A stretch of 9,345 nt of DNA from Prosthecobacter sp. (lineage in GTDB: Bacteria; Verrucomicrobiota; Verrucomicrobiia; Verrucomicrobiales; Verrucomicrobiaceae): contig JAIWOJ010000043.1 in NCBI GenBank assembly GCA_020216965.1, positions 1-9,345 on the forward strand, written 5' to 3'. Each line of letters begins with the position of its first letter. The first letter of the stretch is position 1. Shown piece by piece: positions 1 to 7,238 of this stretch. The notes under the pieces were generated by a model. The model saw only the letters and a list, made by a program, of their open reading frames with translations. It had not been told where the DNA came from and did not search any database. Position numbers and translations under genes: made by a program.

Positions 1-116
1 TCCTTGCCTTCATCTGGGGCAGCCGCCGCACGGGAAAAAAAGCCTGCGGAAGCACCTGTGGTTGCAGCTTGAAGCCCAACCAAAAGCCGGGGCCGAATGA
101 TTCTAGAAGCCTCTAA
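1..116 (+). CDS. C-terminal end of an upstream gene, possibly a small Cys-rich membrane protein (partial)
   Basis: The window opens inside a possible reading frame (frame 3) that stops with TAA at 114-116. The visible 37 residues begin with a hydrophobic LAFIW stretch that could end a membrane helix. A basic segment (GSRRTGKK) and a Cys cluster (ACGSTCGCS) follow, then a Pro/Asn-rich tail. Hydrophobic helix, basic stretch, Cys-rich tail is the pattern of small FeoB-associated Cys-rich membrane proteins, so that is a possible identity. G or C at third codon positions is about two thirds in this frame, like the genes downstream. A competing frame 1 ends at 70-72 with an Ala/Lys/Glu-rich tail (AREKKPAEAPVVAA) and has lower GC3. 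The gene start lies outside the window, so neither reading is secure. Confidence 0.33.
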   Translation, partial: LAFIWGSRRTGKKACGSTCGCSLKPNQKPGPNDSRSL

Positions 117-134
117 AATCAAGGCTTGGACGAC

Positions 135-154
135 TTTGTGAAATTTTTCACAAA
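135..154. promoter_or_regulatory. Palindromic operator-like site upstream of atpB (CRP/FNR-type half-sites)
   Basis: TTTGTGAAA (135-143) and TTTCACAAA (146-154) form a perfect 9-bp inverted repeat with a 2-nt spacer. The core, TGTGA (137-141), six bases, TCACA (148-152), is the arrangement recognised by CRP-type regulators in Proteobacteria. It is centred at 144.5, about 80 bp before the atpB ATG. A weak promoter-like pair lies downstream: TTGCCT at 161-166 and TAAAAA at 183-188, spacer 16, four of six matches each. That would put the site near -50. The palindrome is seen directly; a role in controlling the atp operon and the regulator's family are inferences. Confidence 0.5.
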
Positions 155-223
155 TAGAGCTTGCCTCTCCCTGCCAAAAGGTTAAAAACCCGGCTCCACA
201 ACCCTCCCGACCCTCTCTATCGT

Positions 224-1102
224 ATGGCTTTGCCTTTCACCGCTGAATTCATTTCGCCGCTGCTCGCGAATGTGAGCCCGAAGGCTACAGAATTCGGCCT
301 CTACGGCTTCCTGACCAATTCGGTCATCGTTGCCCTCTGCGTGCTCGGCATTGTTTTTTTCTTCTCCAAAAAAGCGACGACCAACATGACTCTCGTGCCT
401 CACAAGGCCCAGAACATGTTTGAATTTATTGTCGAGTTTCTCTACAACCGGGTGGAAAGCATTGTGGGCGCTAAACAGGCGAAACTCGCCTTCCCTTTGC
501 TCGGAACCCTGTTCATCTATATCCTCATCTCGAATTGGTTCGGTCTCATCCCTGGCGTCGGCACGATCGGTTTTGATGTGCAGAATCCGCCTAGTGATCG
601 CAGCTTTGAAGCGCACTTCCCTCTCCTGCGTCCGCCTACCGCAGATCTGAATGCGACTCTTGCTCTGGCCGTATCAGCTTTCGTGGTTTGGCTTGTTCTT
701 ACCATCAAAGAAGTTGGGGTATGGGGATTCATCGTTCACACTTTTGGCCCAAAAGGTGGCCTGAAAGGTCTGATGGGCATGGTCGTGGGTGCCGTGTTTC
801 TATTTGTTGGGGTCATTGAAATCGTCTCCATCGTTTTGCGCCCCATGACGCTCTCCGTTCGTCTTTACGGTAATATCTTTGCAGGCGAGAGCGTGCTCCA
901 CACGCTGGGCAGTCTGCTAGACAAAGCTGGCCAGCCATGGAGCATGATCGGTAGCGTGCTGTTCCCCTTCCCCTTCTACTTCATGGAGCTGCTGGTGGGC
1001 CTACTTCAGGCCATCGTATTCACCCTTTTGTGTTCCGTTTATATTCAACTCTCTACGGCCCATGATGACCACGGTCACGAAGAGGGGGACCACCATCACT
1101 GA
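224..1102 (+). CDS. atpB: F1Fo ATP synthase subunit a
   Basis: Subunit a forms the two half-channels through which ions reach and leave the c-ring in the membrane. The 292-residue protein has hydrophobic segments at about 29-47, 88-110, 143-161, 185-207 and 243-275. The signature SVRLYGNIFAGE (211-222) holds the essential Arg213, equivalent to E. coli Arg210. ISNWFGLIPG (102-111) and the final helix with LLQAIVF (Gln262) also match the family. The tail is His/Asp/Glu-rich, with six His in the last 13 residues. I chose ATG 224 because family homology begins at MALPFTAEF. An in-frame TTG at 161 would add 21 Pro/Arg-rich residues unlike a subunit a N-terminus. No Shine-Dalgarno sequence precedes ATG 224; the leader is pyrimidine-rich. 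This is the first gene of the operon, and no atpI lies between it and the upstream tail. Confidence 0.96.
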   Translation: MALPFTAEFISPLLANVSPKATEFGLYGFLTNSVIVALCVLGIVFFFSKKATTNMTLVPHKAQNMFEFIVEFLYNRVESIVGAKQAKLAFPLLGTLFIYILISNWFGLIPGVGTIGFDVQNPPSDRSFEAHFPLLRPPTADLNATLALAVSAFVVWLVLTIKEVGVWGFIVHTFGPKGGLKGLMGMVVGAVFLFVGVIEIVSIVLRPMTLSVRLYGNIFAGESVLHTLGSLLDKAGQPWSMIGSVLFPFPFYFMELLVGLLQAIVFTLLCSVYIQLSTAHDDHGHEEGDHHH

Positions 1103-1180
1103 TTCCGAAAAGCCTTTGCCCTCATGACCATGCGCAACGTGTGGGTGTGGACAAAACAACAAACCTAACAACACAATCCT

Positions 1181-1423
1181 ATGATCACTGAAATCATGAC
1201 TATGGCCGTTGACGTGGCACCTGCTGCTGGCGGTATCGCTGGAAACATCACTCAAGCCGTCGGTGGCGCTGGTGCCGCTATTGGCGTCGGTCTCATCGGC
1301 TCCAAGGCTGTGGAGGCTGTCGGTCGCAACCCTGGCGCTTTTGGTAACATCCTGACCCTAGGCATTATCGCCATGGCCCTTGCTGAAGGTCTCGGTATTC
1401 TTGCTTTCTTCGTTAGCAAGTAA
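1181..1423 (+). CDS. atpE: F1Fo ATP synthase subunit c (ring proteolipid)
   Basis: Subunit c is the membrane hairpin that assembles into the rotating ring. The 80-residue protein has two hydrophobic helices (about 25-47 and 54-78) joined by the polar loop GRNPGA (48-53), matching the Arg-Gln-Pro loop of E. coli. Helix 1 has the glycine-repeat motif GGAGAAIGVG (28-37) that packs the ring tightly. Helix 2 carries the ion-binding carboxylate Glu69 in MALAEG (65-70). Val36 occupies the position of the Na+-ligand Gln in Ilyobacter-type rings, and Gly70 follows Glu69 where Na+ rings have Ser or Thr. Proton coupling is therefore the better reading. In-frame ATGs at 1196 and 1202 are possible alternative starts, which would shorten the N-terminus by 5 or 7 residues. 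A stable hairpin follows the stop codon. Confidence 0.96.
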   Translation: MITEIMTMAVDVAPAAGGIAGNITQAVGGAGAAIGVGLIGSKAVEAVGRNPGAFGNILTLGIIAMALAEGLGILAFFVSK

Positions 1424-1437
1424 GACCCATCCTGTGA

Positions 1438-1466
1438 GAGGCAGGCTGGACTTCTCAGCCTGCCTC
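1438..1466 (+). promoter_or_regulatory. Stable intercistronic hairpin between atpE and atpF
   Basis: The sequence 1438-1448 (GAGGCAGGCTG) and its exact reverse complement at 1456-1466 form an 11-bp perfect, GC-rich stem with a 7-nt loop (GACTTCT). It starts 15 nt after the atpE stop. The following sequence is pyrimidine-rich but has no uninterrupted T run, so it is not a classic intrinsic terminator. Plausible roles are protecting the 3' end of an atpE-containing transcript, partial attenuation, or an RNA-processing boundary. Any of these would help make c in excess over b, as the ring needs many copies. The structure is seen; the role is inferred. Confidence 0.6.
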
Positions 1467-1525
1467 CGCTTCACTTTATTTTCCATTTCATCGCTAGCTT
1501 TCTTTCTCCACGTTCACCTTCGTTT

Positions 1526-2083
1526 ATGGAATTCCTCTCGCCCATGTTTGCAAAAATGGCCCCGGTGCTAGCAGCCGGTCAGGTGGACGAAATTGTGGGA
1601 AAATTTGGTCTCTCCCTGCCGAAGTTCATCGCCCAAGTGCTGATCTTCGTGACTGTCTATAGCATTTTGAAAAAGTTCGCCTTTGGCCCCATCCTCGCCA
1701 TACTCGAACAACGCCGCCAACGCATTGCTGACGGCGAAGCTAAGCTCGAAAAAATCGCACGCGATCTAGCTGAAGCTGAAAAAAACGCCAAAGCGCTTCT
1801 CGATAAAGCCAATGATGAAGCTAGCCGCATGATCAAAGAGGCAGGCGACAGCGCCAAAGCTCTTGCTGAAAAGCGTCAACAGGAAGCTATCCACGAAGCT
1901 AGCCAAATTATCGCCAAAGCCCGTGAAGCCGCACAACTTGAACATGAGCAACTCATGTCCCAGCTCAAGCGTGAATTTGGTCGCATGGTCTCTGATGCAA
2001 CTAGCCGCGTTACTGGGAAAGTCCTCAATGCTGAGGACCAAAATCGCATCAATCAAGAGACTGCTGCTCAGATCTCGCTCTAA
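1526..2083 (+). CDS. atpF: F1Fo ATP synthase subunit b
   Basis: Subunit b anchors the peripheral stalk in the membrane and holds the F1 head against rotation through delta. The 185-residue protein has a short amphipathic N-terminus, one membrane helix at about 31-50 (LPKFIAQVLIFVTVYSILKK) and then a long, highly charged Ala/Glu/Lys/Arg-rich region (about 60-160) typical of the b dimer coiled coil. QRRQRIADG (62-70) is the usual family sequence just after the membrane. Only one b-type gene is present, so a homodimer is expected rather than the b/b' pair of cyanobacteria and alphaproteobacteria. ATG 1526 follows a pyrimidine-rich leader without a Shine-Dalgarno motif, 102 nt after atpE. atpH starts 27 nt downstream. 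Confidence 0.94.
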   Translation: MEFLSPMFAKMAPVLAAGQVDEIVGKFGLSLPKFIAQVLIFVTVYSILKKFAFGPILAILEQRRQRIADGEAKLEKIARDLAEAEKNAKALLDKANDEASRMIKEAGDSAKALAEKRQQEAIHEASQIIAKAREAAQLEHEQLMSQLKREFGRMVSDATSRVTGKVLNAEDQNRINQETAAQISL

Positions 2084-2110
2084 TTTGAATCAGGTTTCGA
2101 TCTTGGCTCC

Positions 2111-2506
2111 ATGAAAATCAGCAAAGAAGTCCGCCGCACCTCACGCCAGCTCTTCAAGGCGTGCTTGAACAATGGTAGCCTCGACGAAAGTCGTGTGCGC
2201 CAAGTGGTGGCCAAGATCGTGGAAGCTCGCCCCAGATCATCCGTAGCGATCCTTAGCAGCTTTTTCGCGCTGGTGAAGGCTGAGATTGACCGCCAGCGTG
2301 CCCTCGTGGAAAGCGCCACCACCTTATCGCCCGAAATTCAGGATCAGCTACAGAAGAGCCTTTCTTCCAAATATGGCCGACCTCTGACACTAGAGTATCA
2401 AGTCCGCCCAGAGCTACTCGGTGGCATCCGTGTTCGCGTAGGTTCCGATGTTTGGGATGGCAGCGTCAAAGCTCGTCTCGAAGCTCTCAAAGCATCTCTA
2501 TCTTAA
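2111..2506 (+). CDS. atpH: F1Fo ATP synthase subunit delta (OSCP), short form
   Basis: Delta links the top of the alpha3beta3 head to subunit b. The C-terminal half is typical: ESATTLSPE (67-75), then LTLEYQVRPELLGGIRVRVG, then DGSVKARLEAL (117-127), matching the last strand and helix of the OSCP family. The protein has only 131 residues, against about 177 in E. coli. The N-terminal start (RRTSRQLFKACLNNGSLDE) still resembles helix 1 of the family, but it passes quickly into VEARPRSSVAILSSFFALVKAEIDRQ. About 45 residues seem to be missing from the middle of the N-terminal helical bundle, roughly helices 3-4. A wrong start does not explain this, because only 27 nt separate it from atpF. The frame is intact, so a shortened but functional subunit is likely. 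Confidence 0.88.
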   Translation: MKISKEVRRTSRQLFKACLNNGSLDESRVRQVVAKIVEARPRSSVAILSSFFALVKAEIDRQRALVESATTLSPEIQDQLQKSLSSKYGRPLTLEYQVRPELLGGIRVRVGSDVWDGSVKARLEALKASLS

Positions 2507-2551
2507 TTTTTCCGTCATCAGCCCCTCCTCCTTTACCCCCATAGTCGAACC

Positions 2552-4081
2552 ATGAGCAACATCCTCCAGGAGATCGAATCCCAAATCGCCGGACTCAAGA
2601 CGGCGGTCACCAAATCCAACGTCGGCGTGGTCCGCGAGATCGGTGACGGTGCCGCCAAGATCGAAGGCTTGAGCGATGTCATGCTCAACGAGATGATTGA
2701 GTTTCCAGGTGGCCTCTACGGCTTGGCTTTGAACCTCGAAGAAACCGAGGTCGGCTGCGTACTCCTTGGCTCTGGAGAAAATATCAAAGCGGGCGATGAG
2801 GTGCGCACGACAGGGCGTCTGCTCTCCGTGCCCGTTGGCATGAGTCTTCTCGGACGTGTCGTAAATACGCTTGGGGAGCCTCTGGATGGCAAAGGTCCCG
2901 TCAAAGGTGATGCGCAATATCCTGTCGAAAAAATCGCCCCCGGCATTATTACCCGCAAATCCGTCTCTGTGCCTGTGCAGACGGGAATCATGAGCATTGA
3001 TGCCATGATTCCTATTGGACGCGGCCAGCGCGAGCTGATCATCGGTGACCGTGCCACGGGGAAGACCACGATCGCGGTGGACACCATCATTTCCCAAGCC
3101 AAGCAGAACAAAGCCGCAGAACAGGGCAAACTGCAGGGACACAAACCCCTGTACTGCATCTACGTCGCCATCGGCCAAAAGCAGTCAAACGTCGCACGCG
3201 TCGTCAAAACTCTCGAAGAAGCCGGTGCGATGGAATACACCGTCATCGTCAATGCATCCGCCTCGGATAGCGCGGTGAACCAATACCTCGCGCCCTATAC
3301 CGGTTGCGCGATTGGCGAGTGGTTTATGGACCAGGGGATGGATGCCTTGATCGTGTTTGATGACCTTTCCAAGCAAGCCGTGGCCTATCGCCAGGTCTCC
3401 CTGGTGCTCAAGCGCCCCTCTGGTCGTGAGGCTTATCCTGGTGATGTGTTCTACCTCCACTCCCGCCTGCTTGAGCGCTCCGCACGCGTGAACGAAAACT
3501 ATGGCGGCGGCTCCCTGACCGCCCTCCCCATCATTGAAACACAGGCGGGTGACGTCTCTGCCTACATTCCAACGAACGTGATCTCCATCACTGATGGCCA
3601 GATCTTCCTCGAAACCGATTTGTTCTACCAAGGCATCCGGCCTGCCATCTCTGTCGGTCTCTCTGTTTCCCGCGTGGGTTCCGCCGCCCAGACGAAGGCG
3701 ATCAAAAAAGTTTCCGGGACCACCAAGCTTGATCTCGCTCAGTTCCGTGAGCTCGCTGCCTTCGCTCAGTTTGGTTCCGACCTTGATGCCGCCACGAAGG
3801 CTAAGCTAGATCGCGGTCAGCGCATCGTCGAACTCTTCAAGCAACAGCAATATCAGCCAAAGAGCCTGCCAATCATGGTCATCAGCCTGTATGCTATGCA
3901 GAAAGGTTATTTTGACAGCATCCCAGTCGATCGCGTCAAAGAATTCCAAACCAAGCTGGAGACCTATCTAGAAGAGCGCAAGTCTGCTCTTCTCGAGAAG
4001 CTCGGCAACGAGAAGACCCTCGATAACGTCGAAGCCGACATCAAAACCGCGCTCGACGACTTCAAATCCTCCTGGAAGTAA
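2552..4081 (+). CDS. atpA: F1Fo ATP synthase subunit alpha
   Basis: Alpha alternates with beta in the F1 head, carries the non-catalytic nucleotide sites and donates the arginine finger to the catalytic ones. The 509-residue protein has a beta-barrel N-domain (about 20-95), a nucleotide-binding domain with P-loop GDRATGKT (165-172, Lys171 and Thr172), [14 protein letters not shown] (202-215), the Walker B-like strand ALIVFDD (265-271) and [11 protein letters not shown] (291-301). The arginine finger is Arg374 in [11 protein letters not shown]. The helical C-domain runs from about 395 to the end. Two departures from the usual family sequence stand out: Ala168 replaces the usual Gln of GDRQTGKT, and Ser367 replaces the usual Asn/Asp in [10 protein letters not shown]. 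The linker around 184-199 is a few residues longer than in the bovine protein. Spacing to atpH is 45 nt and to atpG 42 nt. Confidence 0.97.
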   Translation: MSNILQEIESQIAGLKTAVTKSNVGVVREIGDGAAKIEGLSDVMLNEMIEFPGGLYGLALNLEETEVGCVLLGSGENIKAGDEVRTTGRLLSVPVGMSLLGRVVNTLGEPLDGKGPVKGDAQYPVEKIAPGIITRKSVSVPVQTGIMSIDAMIPIGRGQRELIIGDRATGKTTIAVDTIISQAKQNKAAEQGKLQGHKPLYCIYVAIGQKQSNVARVVKTLEEAGAMEYTVIVNASASDSAVNQYLAPYTGCAIGEWFMDQGMDALIVFDDLSKQAVAYRQVSLVLKRPSGREAYPGDVFYLHSRLLERSARVNENYGGGSLTALPIIETQAGDVSAYIPTNVISITDGQIFLETDLFYQGIRPAISVGLSVSRVGSAAQTKAIKKVSGTTKLDLAQFRELAAFAQFGSDLDAATKAKLDRGQRIVELFKQQQYQPKSLPIMVISLYAMQKGYFDSIPVDRVKEFQTKLETYLEERKSALLEKLGNEKTLDNVEADIKTALDDFKSSWK

Positions 4082-4123
4082 TCCTCTTCCATTCCTGTTC
4101 TTAGCCCTCCGCTCTAAGTCTCC

Positions 4124-6504
<2,381 letters not shown>

Positions 6505-6534
6505 TTTGATTCTATTGGTCTGCTGCTCCTTTCA

Positions 6535-6565
6535 CAGTTCTCCATCGCGAGGCATAGAGAACCTG
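6535..6565 (+). promoter_or_regulatory. Weak hairpin in the atpD-atpC gap
   Basis: GTTCTC (6537-6542) pairs with GAGAAC (6557-6562), with a 14-nt loop. The stem can extend by two pairs past a bulged C (CA 6535-6536 with TG 6564-6565). It lies in the longest intercistronic gap of the operon (109 nt, 6505-6613). It might tune epsilon expression or mark a processing site, but short inverted repeats of this size also arise by chance. Confidence 0.25.
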
Positions 6566-6613
6566 AATGGGGCACTAACCTATCACTGAGCACACTCCCC
6601 TAGCCACGCCCAA

Positions 6614-7030
6614 ATGCCCCTCAAACTGGAAATCGTCACCCCCGAAGCCCGCATCTTCTCTGATGAGGTGGACAGCGTCGTCCTGCCTGGCGTGGAAGGT
6701 GAGCTGGGCATCTTACCTGCCCACGCGCCTCTGGTGACGACTCTCCAGTGCGGTGAATTGCGCATCTTAAAATCGGGCAAAACGACGGATCTCGCTGTTG
6801 GCGAAGGTTTAGTGGAGGTCACTGGCTCTCACGCTCGTATCCTTACCGATATGGCAATTGACGTGGAAAGCATTGACGAGAAAGCCGTCGAAGAGGCTCT
6901 CGAAAGGGCGAAACACTCCCTGGAATCTCTCAAGCATGGCGAGCAACAAGAAGAGGTCGCTGCAGTCATGGCAATCATCCAGCGCAGCACCGCACAACTG
7001 CAAGTCAAACGCCGTCGCAGAACGGTATAG
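6614..7030 (+). CDS. atpC: F1Fo ATP synthase subunit epsilon
   Basis: Epsilon joins gamma to the c-ring and in many bacteria inhibits ATP hydrolysis through its mobile C-terminal helices. The 138-residue length matches E. coli (139). The N-terminal beta-sandwich (1-85) contains the family signature VVLPGVEGELGILPAHAPLV (22-41) and GEGLVEV (63-69). The C-terminal part (about 86-133) is predicted helical and charged (DEKAVEEALERAK, then EEVAAVMAIIQRSTAQLQV), so the two-helix inhibitory arm is present. The protein ends in a basic cluster, KRRRRTV. It is the last gene of the operon, 109 nt after atpD, and is followed 26 nt later by the intrinsic terminator. Confidence 0.95.
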   Translation: MPLKLEIVTPEARIFSDEVDSVVLPGVEGELGILPAHAPLVTTLQCGELRILKSGKTTDLAVGEGLVEVTGSHARILTDMAIDVESIDEKAVEEALERAKHSLESLKHGEQQEEVAAVMAIIQRSTAQLQVKRRRRTV

Positions 7031-7055
7031 TCTTTCCTAGTTTCACGATCAGCAA

Positions 7056-7087
7056 GGCCAGGGGGAAACCCCTGGCTTTTGTTTTTT
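7056..7087 (+). terminator. Rho-independent terminator of the atp operon
   Basis: GCCAGGGG (7057-7064) and CCCCTGGC (7069-7076) make a perfect 8-bp GC-rich stem closed by a GAAA tetraloop (7065-7068). The stem can be extended at its base by a G-T and two A-T pairs. The tract TTTTGTTTTTT (7077-7087) follows at once. It lies 26 nt past the atpC stop and separates the atp operon from the nagB-like gene. Confidence 0.93.
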
Positions 7088-7238
7088 ACCCTGAATCCCC
7101 AATTCAGAATGGCTACGAGTCTGCGTGGATCTGTCTCCGAAAGGCAGAAACTAGGGTGAATCACTCAGGTTAGGCGTGGTGTTCCTTGAGCCTTGTGAAA
7201 ATCACGCCACGATGGATTTGCCAACCCCGCAGATCGCT
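7088..7238 (+). other. Intergenic leader of the nagB-like gene with two inverted repeats
   Basis: This 151-bp stretch carries no gene I can support. CTGAAT (7091-7096) and ATTCAG (7102-7107) form a 6-bp inverted repeat with a 5-nt spacer. GGCGTGGT (7173-7180) and ATCACGCC (7201-7208) form an 8-bp repeat with one G-T pair and a 20-nt loop. The second repeat lies just before the ATG at 7212 and could be an operator or a leader hairpin. No convincing -35/-10 pair was found. Confidence 0.3.

Noticed and set aside
135..154. The upstream palindrome as an intrinsic terminator of the preceding gene.
   Set aside because: The stem is AT-rich with only a 2-nt spacer and is not followed by a T tract, so it makes a poor RNA terminator and fits a DNA operator better.
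161..223. TTG at 161 as the start of atpB, giving 313 residues.
   Set aside because: The extra 21 residues are Pro/Arg-rich and unlike subunit a, no ribosome site precedes the TTG, and ATG 224 fits the start of homology. The extra stretch would also overlap the likely promoter region.
1181..1423. Na+-coupled c-ring.
   Set aside because: Val occupies the Na+-ligand Gln position in helix 1 and Gly, not Ser or Thr, follows Glu69; the Na+ signature is absent.
2111..2506. A frameshift or pseudogene as the cause of the short atpH.
   Set aside because: The frame is intact from a family-like first helix to the conserved C-terminus, and the 27-nt gap to atpF has no room for lost coding sequence upstream.
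2498..3178. Long antisense open frame opposite atpA (226 codons), and other antisense frames opposite atpG, atpD and the nagB-like gene.
   Set aside because: They lie wholly within strongly conserved genes on the + strand, their translations show no recognisable domain, and they follow the codon pattern of the opposite strand.
7194..7206. A second CRP-like site (TGTGA, three bases, TCACG) before the nagB-like gene.
   Set aside because: The spacer is 3 bases rather than 6 and one half-site is imperfect. The shared TTGTGAAA octamer with the atpB site is probably coincidence.
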